64,000 nucleotides of DNA, taken from NCBI RefSeq assembly GCF_002158865.1, contig NZ_CP021455.1:4458914-4522913 (forward strand), read 5' to 3'. Source of the DNA: Comamonas serinivorans (GTDB lineage Bacteria > Pseudomonadota > Gammaproteobacteria > Burkholderiales > Burkholderiaceae_C). Of this stretch, positions 7,668-15,679 are shown piece by piece; the first letter of the stretch is position 1, and the number at the start of each line of letters is the position of its first letter. Under the pieces are notes generated by a model that had not been told where the DNA came from, ran no database searches, and saw nothing but the letters and a program-made list of their open reading frames with translations. The position numbers and the translations under genes are program-made.

Positions 7668-9377
7668 ATGGCCACCCCCGTCACACGCCAGGAGGCCATC
7701 GCCGCGCTGACCGCGCCTGGCATGCCTTACGCGCTGGAAGAACTCACTGCGCTGGGCCGCAAGGTCCGCGTGTTCAGCAAAGCGCCGGCCTCGCTGCGCG
7801 TGCTGTACGAGGAGACCGCCACCGACCTGCCCTTCCTGGTCTACCAGGACGAGCGCATGACATTCGCCGAAGCCTGGCGCGCGGCCAGCCGCGTCGGCCA
7901 TGTGCTCGTGCACGGCTGCGGCGTGCGCCCGGGCGACCGCGTGGCGATTGCCATGCGCAACTACCCCGAATGGGTGCTGGCCTTTTGCGCGATCACGAGC
8001 ATCGGCGCCGTGGCCGTGGCCATGAACGGCCACTGGCAGGCCGACGAGCTGCTCTACGGCCTGCAGGACAGCGGTGCCACAGTGGTGCTGGCCGACGCCG
8101 AACGCCTGGCCCGGCTGACCCAGCCCCAGGTGCGCGCCGCGCTGCCGCAGCTGCAGTGCCTGGCCGTGCGCACGCCCGAGCTGCCGGCCGGCGTGCGTGC
8201 GCTGCAAGCGCTGACCGATGCGGTGGGCGAGGTGTCCATGCCACCCGCCAGCATCGCGCCCGACGACCACGCCACCATCCTGTACACCTCCGGCTCCACG
8301 GGCCATCCCAAGGGCGTGGTCTCCACGCACCGCAACATCCTGTCGGCCCTGCTGTCCTGGGAGCTCGACCGCGCCGTGGCCGAGCGCGTGGCCGGCCTGG
8401 AGCCTCCCGCCGTGCCGCCGCCCCAGCCCGGCACGCTGCTGGCCGTGCCGCTGTTCCATGTGTCGGGCCTGCACGCGTCCTACCTGGTCGGCTACCGCAT
8501 GCAGCGGCGCATGGTCGCCATGTACCGCTGGGACGCCGAACAGGCGGCCGAGCTCATCGCGCGCGAGCGCCTGACCTCGGTCAACGCGCCGGCCGCGATG
8601 ACGGGCGACCTGGTCCGCGTGGCGCGGCAGAACAGGCTGAGCCTGGACACGCTCGTGACCGTGGGCGGCGGCGGCGCGCCGCGCGCGCCCGAGCAGGTGC
8701 GCCAGATCGGCGCGAGCTTCGGCCATGCCCTGCCCAACACGGGCTGGGGCATGACCGAGACCAACGCCATCGGCACCGGCATCGGCGGCGAGGACTACCT
8801 GGCCCTGCCCGCCAGCTCGGGTCGCTGCGCGCTGGTGCTGGAGCTGCGCATCGTCGACGAGACGGGGCAGACGCTGCCGGCGGGCCAGCGCGGCGAACTG
8901 CTGGTGCGCGGCACCTCGGTGTTCCCGGGCTACTGGAACCGGCCCGAGGCCAATGCGCGCAGCTTCGTCGATGGCGACTGGTTCCGCACCGGCGATGTGG
9001 CCTACATCGACGACGAAGGCTTCCTCTTCATCGTCGACCGCATCAAGGACCTCATCATCCGCGGCGGCGAGAACATCGGCTGCGGCCAGGTGGAGGCCGC
9101 GCTGCTGTTACACCCCGACGTGCACGAAGCCGCGGTCTATGCCGTGCCCGACGAGCGCATGGGCGAGGAGGTCGGCGCCACGGTCCACGGCGCCCCTGGC
9201 CTGGACGTCGAGGCGCTGCGCGCCTTCCTCACCCAGCACCTCGCGCGCTTCGAGATCCCGCGCTACATCCGCGTCGCCACCGAGCCGCTGCCGCGCACGC
9301 CGTCCGGCAAGATCCTCAAGCGCCAGATCCAGCAGGCCGCGCTGGCCGAGCACCAGGGCCAAGCCACCAGCGTGTGA
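7668..9377 (+). CDS. Class I adenylate-forming acyl-CoA ligase
   Basis: A 569-residue AMP-binding enzyme that activates a carboxylic acid to its CoA thioester. The ATP-binding P-loop is TILYTSGSTGHPKG (near residue 204), A5 is NTGWGMTETNA, A7/A8 is DWFRTGDVAYIDDEGFLFIVDRIKD followed by IIRGGENI, and the A10 lysine is in PRTPSGKILKRQ near the C-terminus. The ATG is one base after the hydratase stop. The substrate is probably a fatty or hydroxy/aryl acid but is not determinable. A remnant of a CG-rich REP sequence follows the stop. Confidence 0.92.
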   Translation: MATPVTRQEAIAALTAPGMPYALEELTALGRKVRVFSKAPASLRVLYEETATDLPFLVYQDERMTFAEAWRAASRVGHVLVHGCGVRPGDRVAIAMRNYPEWVLAFCAITSIGAVAVAMNGHWQADELLYGLQDSGATVVLADAERLARLTQPQVRAALPQLQCLAVRTPELPAGVRALQALTDAVGEVSMPPASIAPDDHATILYTSGSTGHPKGVVSTHRNILSALLSWELDRAVAERVAGLEPPAVPPPQPGTLLAVPLFHVSGLHASYLVGYRMQRRMVAMYRWDAEQAAELIARERLTSVNAPAAMTGDLVRVARQNRLSLDTLVTVGGGGAPRAPEQVRQIGASFGHALPNTGWGMTETNAIGTGIGGEDYLALPASSGRCALVLELRIVDETGQTLPAGQRGELLVRGTSVFPGYWNRPEANARSFVDGDWFRTGDVAYIDDEGFLFIVDRIKDLIIRGGENIGCGQVEAALLLHPDVHEAAVYAVPDERMGEEVGATVHGAPGLDVEALRAFLTQHLARFEIPRYIRVATEPLPRTPSGKILKRQIQQAALAEHQGQATSV

Positions 9378-9382
9378 GCACC

Positions 9383-9399
9383 GCCGGGCCGCCCCAAGG
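9383..9399 (-). repeat. Partial copy of a CG-rich REP-type sequence
   Basis: The 17 bases at 9383-9399 are the exact reverse complement of the right end of the REP-like stretch inside topB (61350-61366). The following bases up to about 9430 (a CAGCG...GCGAAGG segment) look like the remainder with internal loss. It sits between the ligase stop and the MATE start. Confidence 0.6.
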
Positions 9400-9435
9400 G
9401 GCTCAACACCGCAGCGCGCAGCGCGAAGGTACGCC

Positions 9436-10860
9436 ATGACCGCAGCTTCCCACGCCCTGGCCAGCCGCTTCGTCACGGGACCGATCACGCCCGTGCTGCT
9501 GCGGTTTGCGCTGCCGCTGCTCACCACCAATTTGTTGCACGCCGCCCTGGGCACCTGGGCCGCGCTGTGGGTGGGGCAATTGCTGGGCGCCCACGCGTTG
9601 CCGGCCGTGGCCACGGCGGCGGTGCTGGTGTTCATGCTGATGGGCGCAGTGATGGGCATGGGCACCGCGGCCGGGGTGGCCATCGGCCAGTCGCTGGGCG
9701 CGGGCGACGAAGACTCGGTCAAACGCGTGGCGGGCTGTGCACTGGCCTTTGTGACGGGCTTTTCGCTGCTGGTGGCCGCCGGCGGCTGGGCGCTGGCGCC
9801 GCTCGTCATCGATGCCCTGGGCACGCCAGCGCAAGCCCGCAGCTTCGCGGTGGTGCACCTGCGCTTCACATGCCTGTCCATGCCGGCGCTCTTCATCTAC
9901 CTGGTGCTGGTGATGATGCTGCGCGGCAGCGGTGATTCGCGCACGCCTTTTCGCTTCACGCTGGTCTGGATCGGGTTGTCGCTGCTGCTGGTGCCGGTGC
10001 TGCTGCGCCTGCTGGGCATTGCCGGCGTGGGCTTGGCCAACCTGCTGGGCGCAGGCACCGCGCTGGCGGGCTTGCTCACCTATGTGTACCGCTGGCGCCT
10101 GCCGATTGCCCTGCGCGGCGCGGACATCCGGCACCTGCGGCCCGAGCGCGCCTTGCTGCTGCTCATGCTGCGGCGTGGCGTGCCGGTGGCGCTGGAGTCC
10201 ATCGTCACGCAGGGAGCGTACTTCGTCTTGCTGAGCCTGGTCAACCGCTATGGCGCGACCACGGCGGCGGCGTATGCGGGGGCGGCCCAGCTGTGGACCT
10301 ATGTGCAGGTGCCGGGCAACGCCCTGGCCGCGTCCATGTCGGCCATGGCCGCCATGAACATCGGCGCCGGCCGCTGGCCCCGCGTGGAGCAGATCGCACT
10401 GCGCGGCTGCCTGGCCAGCCTGGCCGTCTCCACCGCGGCCACCTTGCTCATCTACACGCTGGGTGCGGTGTTCGATGACTTGCCGCTGCGCCTGTTCATC
10501 CGCGCCGATGAGGCGGTGCTGGCGCAGGCGCGCCACATCCACTTCACCACGCTGTGGGGCTGGATTGCGCTGTCCGTCACCGTCGGCCTCTTTGCCGTGG
10601 TGCGCGCCAACGGCGCCATGCTGGCGCCCACGCTGATCTTCGTCGTCACGATGTGGGTGTTTCGCGTGCCGTTTGCGATGGGGCTGGCCCCCTGGCTGGG
10701 CAGCGCCGCCATTTGGTGGAGTTTTCCGTTCGGCAGCATCAGCTCTGCCTTGCTGGCCTGGGCCTACTTCCGCTGGGGCACCTGGCGCCAGCGGCCGCTG
10801 ATGCTGAGCACCGTGACGTCGCACCGGCCCACAGAGGCCACCTTTTCTTCAGGAGACTGA
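9436..10860 (+). CDS. MATE family efflux transporter
   Basis: A 474-residue polytopic inner-membrane protein with about 12 hydrophobic segments arranged as two MATE halves. The N-terminal RFVTGPITPVLLRFALPLLTTNLLHAALG and the GAGDEDSVKRVAG loop are typical of NorM/DinF-type cation-coupled drug exporters. The ATG at 9436 gives the usual length. It ends one base before the ATG of the amidohydrolase, within a catabolic gene run, so it may export an intermediate or toxic substrate; that is only contextual. Confidence 0.9.
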   Translation: MTAASHALASRFVTGPITPVLLRFALPLLTTNLLHAALGTWAALWVGQLLGAHALPAVATAAVLVFMLMGAVMGMGTAAGVAIGQSLGAGDEDSVKRVAGCALAFVTGFSLLVAAGGWALAPLVIDALGTPAQARSFAVVHLRFTCLSMPALFIYLVLVMMLRGSGDSRTPFRFTLVWIGLSLLLVPVLLRLLGIAGVGLANLLGAGTALAGLLTYVYRWRLPIALRGADIRHLRPERALLLLMLRRGVPVALESIVTQGAYFVLLSLVNRYGATTAAAYAGAAQLWTYVQVPGNALAASMSAMAAMNIGAGRWPRVEQIALRGCLASLAVSTAATLLIYTLGAVFDDLPLRLFIRADEAVLAQARHIHFTTLWGWIALSVTVGLFAVVRANGAMLAPTLIFVVTMWVFRVPFAMGLAPWLGSAAIWWSFPFGSISSALLAWAYFRWGTWRQRPLMLSTVTSHRPTEATFSSGD

Positions 10861-10861
10861 C

Positions 10862-11884
10862 ATGGACACACCCCGCCCCCAAGCTGGCACCCAGGCCTGG
10901 TTGAACCAGGTGCGCGAGGAGCCGCTGGATCCCGACCGCCCCATCATCGACCCGCACCACCACCTCTGGCGCGCGCGCGGCGACTGGGGACCCTACCTGC
11001 TGGGCCAGCTGTGGGCCGACACGGGCGCCGGCCACAACATCCAGAAGACCGTGTTCATCGAATGCCGGGCCGGCTACCGCACGGATGGGCCCGAGCACCT
11101 GCGCAGTGTGGGCGAGGCGGAATTCGTGGCCGGCATCGCGCGCGCGGGCCGCGAAGGCGGTGGCGGCGCCGAGATCGCGGGCTTCGTCGGCCACACCGAC
11201 CTGCGCCAGCCCGAGGCGCAACTGCGCGAGGTGCTGGCCGCGCAGGTGGACGCGGCCCAAGGCCTGTTTCGCGGCATCCGCCATGCCGGCGCCCGCGACC
11301 CGCAGCCCCAGCACCTGGTCATTCCGGGGCATGGCGCTGAAGGCCTGTACGCCGACGCCGGCTTTCGCGCCGGCGTGGCCCTGCTGGGCCGCCTGGGCTA
11401 CACCTACGACACTTGGCACTACCACCACCAGAACGCCGACTTTGCCGCCCTGGCGCGGGCCGTGCCCGGCACGACCCTGGTGCTCGACCACTTCGGCACG
11501 CCGCTGGGCGTGGGCCCTTACGCCGGCCAGCGCGACGCCATCTTCAGCCAGTGGCAACGCGACATCGAGGCGATTGCGCGCTGCCCCAACGTGGTCGCCA
11601 AGCTCGGCGGCCTGGCCATGCCCGACAACGGCTTTGGCTGGGACAACCGGGCGCTGCCGGCCCATTCGGACGAGCTGGTCGAGGCCCAGGGCCGCTACTA
11701 CCACCACGCCATCGCGTGCTTTGGGCCCGAGCGCTGCATGTTCGAGAGCAACTTCCCGGTGGACCGGCGCTCGCTGCCCTACGTGAGCTACTGGAACGCC
11801 ATGAAGAAGATGGCGGCGGCGTATTCGGCCGATGAACAACACGCGATGTTCTTTGGCACGGCGCAGCGCGTGTACGCGCTGTGA
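10862..11884 (+). CDS. Amidohydrolase family (PF04909-type) metal-dependent hydrolase
   Basis: A 340-residue TIM-barrel hydrolase. It opens with the metal-binding PIIDPHHHLWR motif near residue 30 and has later LDHFGTPLG and MFESNFPVDR segments that fit the amidohydrolase-2 family (lactonases and decarboxylases such as 2-pyrone-4,6-dicarboxylate lactonase). Its ATG directly follows the MATE stop, and AGGAG precedes it inside the MATE 3' end. It may be the last gene of the run that starts with the kinase at 5.7 kb. The substrate is unknown. Confidence 0.88.
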   Translation: MDTPRPQAGTQAWLNQVREEPLDPDRPIIDPHHHLWRARGDWGPYLLGQLWADTGAGHNIQKTVFIECRAGYRTDGPEHLRSVGEAEFVAGIARAGREGGGGAEIAGFVGHTDLRQPEAQLREVLAAQVDAAQGLFRGIRHAGARDPQPQHLVIPGHGAEGLYADAGFRAGVALLGRLGYTYDTWHYHHQNADFAALARAVPGTTLVLDHFGTPLGVGPYAGQRDAIFSQWQRDIEAIARCPNVVAKLGGLAMPDNGFGWDNRALPAHSDELVEAQGRYYHHAIACFGPERCMFESNFPVDRRSLPYVSYWNAMKKMAAAYSADEQHAMFFGTAQRVYAL

Positions 11885-11918
11885 GGGGGCGCCTGACCGG
11901 CTTGGCGCATCCGCAAGG

Positions 11919-11943
11919 CCATGCCATGCCATGCCATGCCATG
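11919..11943. repeat. Pentanucleotide tandem repeat CCATG x5
   Basis: Five perfect copies of CCATG run from 11919 to 11943, 35 nt behind the amidohydrolase stop and just ahead of dyad element copy 4. Such short tandem arrays are prone to slippage. It is outside any gene. Confidence 0.9.
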
Positions 11944-11961
11944 GGAACGGTCATCCATTGA

Positions 11962-12013
11962 TGGGTATGCCTGAATTGCCGTTTTAATTAAAACGGCAAT
12001 GACCACATACTGC
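11962..12013. repeat. 52-bp dyad element, copy 4
   Basis: Left block TGGGTAT, right block ATACTGC. The inner arms form a perfect 11-bp stem (ATTGCCGTTTT / AAAACGGCAAT) around AATT. It lies between converging genes, 77 nt behind the amidohydrolase stop and 27 nt behind the tetR stop. Confidence 0.92.
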
Positions 12014-12040
12014 TAATTTCAGGATGATCCCACAGTCGCG

Positions 12041-13354
12041 TCAAGGCGGCGTGAGGATGCCAGTGAACAGCGGCTGTGCGTACAGCGGCACGGCATCGTC
12101 CACGCCGACATCGCCCACCCAGTTGCGCAGCGAGGCGGCGGCATTGACCATGGCGGCCACCTGCTGGGCGGCCAGGCTGGCATCGACGGGGCGAATGGCC
12201 CCCTCGCGCATGCCGTCGACGATGAACAGGCCAAAGCGCTCGGTCAACTGGTTGCCCCGCTGGATGGGGTCATGGCGTGCGCCCTCGGCCAGCGCGCTGC
12301 GGGCCGATGAGCGCAGCAACGGACCGGCCTCGGACAGCTGAAACCGCACCAGGGCGCAGGTGCTGGTCACCAGCCGCTCCCAGCCCGACGGGGTCTGGGC
12401 CATGGCCTGCAGCTGGGTCTGGCGGATGACGTCGAAACTGCGCGCGAAGCACTGCGCGATCAGCTCGTCTTTGCTGGCATGGTGGTGGTAGAACGAGCCC
12501 TTGGTCAAGTGCAGGCGCGCCGAAATGGCGCTGACCGAGGCGCCGCGAAAGCCTTGCTCATTCACGAGTGCGGTGGCGGCACGCAAGAAGGCTTCGCGCA
12601 CCTCGGAGCCATCGGCCTGCGCAGGGGCCGCGCGCAAGGCCGGCAGCTCGGGCATCGCCGGGGCGCGCCAGGCTTGCGGCTGGGCCGCCAGCCCACCCAG
12701 CAGCAGATCAGCCAGCGCATCGGCCGCGTGGCCATAGTCGTCCGGCTCGTAGCGGTCGATCCAGGTGTGCATGCCATTGGCCAGGGTTTGCAGCAGGTGG
12801 GTTCGCGCATTGCGGTGCGCGTGCTGCCAGCCTGGATCACTCGGGAGGCACTGACGCAGGCTGCGAAACAGGCTGTTGTAGGCCTCTGCCACGCGGTCGC
12901 CATGCGGTGGCGCCAGCGCGCGAACCTCCTGGAAGGACACCAGCGCCCCCCGCCGCCCCGTGGCCATGTCGGCCAGCAAGGCCGCCTGACCGCGGAGGAA
13001 GGCGTGAATGCGTTGTGCGGGCGAGGGCTGCGTGAGGGCGGCTTGCACCACCCCCTGCATCGCCGCGATGGCTTGCAGCATGCAGTCGGCCGCCAGGTCT
13101 TCCTTGCGCCGGTGGTAGTAGCTGACGCTGGCTTTTTGCAGGCCCACGCGCTCGGCCACGCTGGCCAGGGTGACGCCCTTCAGACCATGCCGGTTGAACT
13201 CCTCCGCCGCCACGGCGAGGATGGCCTCCCGCTTGACCTGAAAGCGATCGGTGGTGCGGTTGGCCGTCGGTGGCGCGGCCACGCGGTGCTGGGGTGTCTG
13301 ACCCGGCGCAGTGCTCACAGGGGCCCTCGTGGCGGGCGTGTTGGCTGGTGGCAT
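12041..13354 (-). CDS. Tandem TetR-family regulator with two DNA-binding domains
   Basis: A 437-residue protein holding two complete TetR units in one chain; ordinary TetR proteins have about 200 residues. The first N-terminal HTH is KREAILAVAAEEFNRHGLKGVTLASVAERVGLQKASVSYYHRRKEDL (about residues 41-88). The second is VREAFLRAATALVNEQGFRGASVSAISARLHLTKGSFYHHHASKDEL (about 255-301). Each is followed by a helical ligand/dimer domain. It may work as a single-chain pseudo-dimer. It is divergent from the ACAD gene and converges on the kinase-to-amidohydrolase run, so regulation of these acyl-CoA genes is likely but inferred. Confidence 0.9.
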   Translation of the reverse strand: MPPANTPATRAPVSTAPGQTPQHRVAAPPTANRTTDRFQVKREAILAVAAEEFNRHGLKGVTLASVAERVGLQKASVSYYHRRKEDLAADCMLQAIAAMQGVVQAALTQPSPAQRIHAFLRGQAALLADMATGRRGALVSFQEVRALAPPHGDRVAEAYNSLFRSLRQCLPSDPGWQHAHRNARTHLLQTLANGMHTWIDRYEPDDYGHAADALADLLLGGLAAQPQAWRAPAMPELPALRAAPAQADGSEVREAFLRAATALVNEQGFRGASVSAISARLHLTKGSFYHHHASKDELIAQCFARSFDVIRQTQLQAMAQTPSGWERLVTSTCALVRFQLSEAGPLLRSSARSALAEGARHDPIQRGNQLTERFGLFIVDGMREGAIRPVDASLAAQQVAAMVNAAASLRNWVGDVGVDDAVPLYAQPLFTGILTPP

Positions 13355-13581
13355 GTCGGTGTTCCGGTGAGCGTGCCGTCGCAGGGCATCTCCATACTCA
13401 AAAGATGAAAAATCGATGACGCATCACGCTCGATGGGGATAGCTTACAGGCATGCAGCGGGATCACGTTGCTGGTGATCTTTGCTATGCTGTCGCGAAAC
13501 GGACTCCTCGGCCTGCGCCGATATTCCATACTGAATGTCCGAATTCACCCCTTAACCACCACGTCTCGGAGACGCCAGACC

Positions 13582-14898
13582 ATGAGCAAGACCACCCCGA
13601 CATTCGGGTTCAACCCCAGCGACGAACTGAACGACCTGCGCATGTCCGCCAAGGCCTTGCCGCTGTATGAGCACGTGAAGCGCTTCGTCGCCGAAACGGT
13701 GGCGCCGATGGCGGAGAAGTACGAAGCCCTGGGCAAGAACCGCGTCGGGGAAGACCGCTGGCAATACGCGCCCGGTCAGCTGGAGCTGCTCGAGGCCGCC
13801 AAAGACCAGGCCAAGAAAGAAGGCCTGTGGAACTTCTTCCTGCCCGACGCGGAAACGGGCGAGGGCCTGTCGAACCTGGACTACGCCTACATCGCCTCGG
13901 AGCTGGGCAAGCAGCCGCTGGCCAGCGAATGCATGAACTGCTCGGCGCCCGACACCGGCAACATGGAAGTGCTGGAGCGCGTGGGCACGCCGGAGCAAAA
14001 AGAGCGCTGGCTCAAGCCGCTGCTGAACGGTGAAATCCGCTCGGCCTACTCCATGACCGAAGTGCACCATGCCTCGTCGGACGCCAAGAACGTGGCCACC
14101 AGCGCCGTGCTGGATGGTGACGAGTGGGTCATCAACGGCGAGAAGCACTACATCTCGGGCGCAGGCAGCCCACGCTGCAAGATCCTGATCACCATGGTGC
14201 GCACCAGCCCCGATGCGCCGGCGCACAAGCAGCAATCCATGATCCTGGTGCCCAAGGACACCCCGGGCGTCAAGATCGTCGGCGCCATGCACGTGTTCGC
14301 CGAGGACCATGCCCCGCACGGCCACATGCACGTGGTGTACGACAACGTGCGCGTGCCCAAGGAAAACATGCTGCTGGGCGAAGGCCGCGGCTTCGAGATC
14401 TCGCAGCTGCGCCTGGGCCCCGGTCGCATCCACCACTGCATGCGCTCGATCGGCGCGGCCGAGAAGGCGCTGGACCTGATGGTCGAGCGCGGCATCTCGC
14501 GCGAAGCCTTCGGCAAGCAGCTGGCCTGGCTGGGCGGCAACGTGGAGATCATCTCTCGCGCGCGCATCGAGATCGAGAGCATGCGGCTCATGGTGCTCAA
14601 GGCGGCCAAGGCCATGGACGTGCTGGGCAACCGCGAGGCGCGCCAGTGGGTGCACATGGTCAAGGCCATGGTGCCCGAGCGCGTCTGCAAGATCATCGAC
14701 CAGGCGATCCAGATGCACGGCGCGCTGGGCGTGTCGCAGCACACGCCGCTGGCCCACATGTACGCGCAGCAGCGCACGCTGCGCCTGGCCGACGGTCCGG
14801 ATGAGGTGCACCACCTCGTGGTGGGGCGCAACGAGATCCGCATGCACGAAGGCAGCAAGGAAGACGACGCCAGCATGGCAGCCGTGTTCCGCAACTGA
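13582..14898 (+). CDS. Acyl-CoA dehydrogenase, ACAD11-type
   Basis: A 438-residue FAD-dependent acyl-CoA dehydrogenase. FAD/substrate segments include AYSMTEVHHASSDAKNV (near residue 154), WVINGEKHYISGAG (near 181), LRLGPGRIHHCMRSIGAAE and IDQAIQMHGALGVSQHTPLAHMYA. The C-terminal RLADGPDEVHHLVVGRNEI motif is characteristic of the ACAD10/11-like branch. GGAG precedes the ATG at 13582, the start that matches the family. It is divergent from the tandem TetR gene and is the natural partner of the kinase at 5.7 kb: in ACAD10/11 and the levulinate Lva system a kinase and a dehydrogenase-like enzyme together turn 4-hydroxyacyl-CoA into a beta-oxidisable form. Confidence 0.93.
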   Translation: MSKTTPTFGFNPSDELNDLRMSAKALPLYEHVKRFVAETVAPMAEKYEALGKNRVGEDRWQYAPGQLELLEAAKDQAKKEGLWNFFLPDAETGEGLSNLDYAYIASELGKQPLASECMNCSAPDTGNMEVLERVGTPEQKERWLKPLLNGEIRSAYSMTEVHHASSDAKNVATSAVLDGDEWVINGEKHYISGAGSPRCKILITMVRTSPDAPAHKQQSMILVPKDTPGVKIVGAMHVFAEDHAPHGHMHVVYDNVRVPKENMLLGEGRGFEISQLRLGPGRIHHCMRSIGAAEKALDLMVERGISREAFGKQLAWLGGNVEIISRARIEIESMRLMVLKAAKAMDVLGNREARQWVHMVKAMVPERVCKIIDQAIQMHGALGVSQHTPLAHMYAQQRTLRLADGPDEVHHLVVGRNEIRMHEGSKEDDASMAAVFRN

Positions 14899-14953
14899 TC
14901 CAGCCTTGGATTCGACAACCTAGGCCCTGGGCTTGCTGCCCAGGCCTTTCAGG

Positions 14954-14993
14954 GCACACCGGTTCGCCTGCTTGGCGACCGGTGTGCTTTTTT
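14954..14993 (+). terminator. Rho-independent terminator after the ACAD gene
   Basis: A long GC-rich stem (GCACACCGGT...ACCGGTGTGC, extended by GCC/GGC with one bulged base) is followed by six T. A second imperfect hairpin (AGGCCCTGGGC / GCCCAGGCCT, 14922-14948) stands just before it. Confidence 0.88.
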
Positions 14994-15327
14994 GTGGCCC
15001 AACCATCTCGCCTCGAATCGCCCCGCTCGGGCGTCTGGGGCTTCGCAGCGACGGTCATCGAGTTGCAGGCCGCCCAAGGATGTGCTGAGTGACCCGATTG
15101 CTTACTCAGCCAGGCTTTCTGGCGATGGCACGGCGCATCGTCCGCAGGTGGCTGATCATCTTGCGTCGTCGCGGCGGCCAGCGGGCGCTCATCGCCCTTG
15201 AACAGCTCGCCGCGTCGGTTGAAGATGGAAATGAATGGGCTCGAAAAGAGACCCGCGCTGACAACCTGACCAAGACCGCCAAAGGGTCAAGTCGGTGAAC
15301 AGCGTCTTGAATGCGCCATGACGATAT
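14994..15327. other. Gap with only a doubtful small ORF
   Basis: A 69-codon plus-strand frame (15089-15298, or from an ATG at 15125) would encode a basic peptide beginning MARRIVRRWLIILRRRGG. It ends 29 nt before dyad element copy 5, which resembles the gene-element spacing elsewhere, but it has no ribosome binding site and no family I recognise. Otherwise nothing is seen here. Confidence 0.3.
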
Positions 15328-15379
15328 GCAGTATGCAGCCATTTCCGTTTAAAAATGAACGGCAATCGGCTCATACTCC
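15328..15379. repeat. 52-bp dyad element, copy 5
   Basis: Left block GCAGTAT, inner TTTCCGTT / AACGGCAA, right block ATACTCC. Positions 8 and 45 are a G-C pair (GTATG...CATAC). It lies between the doubtful small ORF and the tRNA-Phe terminator. Confidence 0.92.
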
Positions 15380-15493
15380 ATCATGAAAATCCCCACCCCG
15401 GGCCCATTTTCACAGACACACGCCGACTAAATATGGGCGGCTAACCACTGGTTACGGCAGCGTCTCTTGACGACCTCACACAACGCGCCCAAG

Positions 15494-15527
15494 AAAAAAC
15501 CGCTGCTATTGCATGAATAGCAGCGGT
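15494..15527 (-). terminator. Rho-independent terminator of tRNA-Phe
   Basis: A perfect 12-bp stem (ACCGCTGCTATT / AATAGCAGCGGT, 15499-15527) with a 5-nt loop, preceded on the plus strand by AAAAAA. On the minus strand it is a stem followed by a T run, 24 nt behind tRNA-Phe. Confidence 0.9.
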
Positions 15528-15551
15528 TCTTTGTGCCACATGGGCGAATTC

Positions 15552-15627
15552 TGGTGGCCTGGGGCGGAATCGAACCACCGACACGCGGATTTTCAATCCG
15601 CTGCTCTACCAACTGAGCTACCAGGCC
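15552..15627 (-). tRNA. tRNA-Phe (GAA)
   Basis: 76 nt with encoded CCA. Read on the minus strand it starts GGCCTGGTAGCTCAGTTGG, has the acceptor pair GGCCTGG/CCAGGCC, anticodon GAA in a CGGATTGAAAATCCG arm, and a GGTTCGATTCC T-loop. Confidence 0.98.
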
Positions 15628-15679
15628 GTCAAAGATGAAATTGTAGCACGGTTTTTGCGACTCGCGCAAACGATCTTCA

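Noticed and set aside
13385..13545. Two CCATACT stretches in the tetR-ACAD gap as possible further element copies
   Set aside because: Neither has the inner CCGTT/AACGG arms or a matching GTAT block at 52-bp spacing.
15089..15298. Small basic ORF ahead of a dyad element
   Set aside because: The distance to the element fits the gene-element pattern, but there is no family match and no ribosome binding site, so it is mentioned only in the gap entry.
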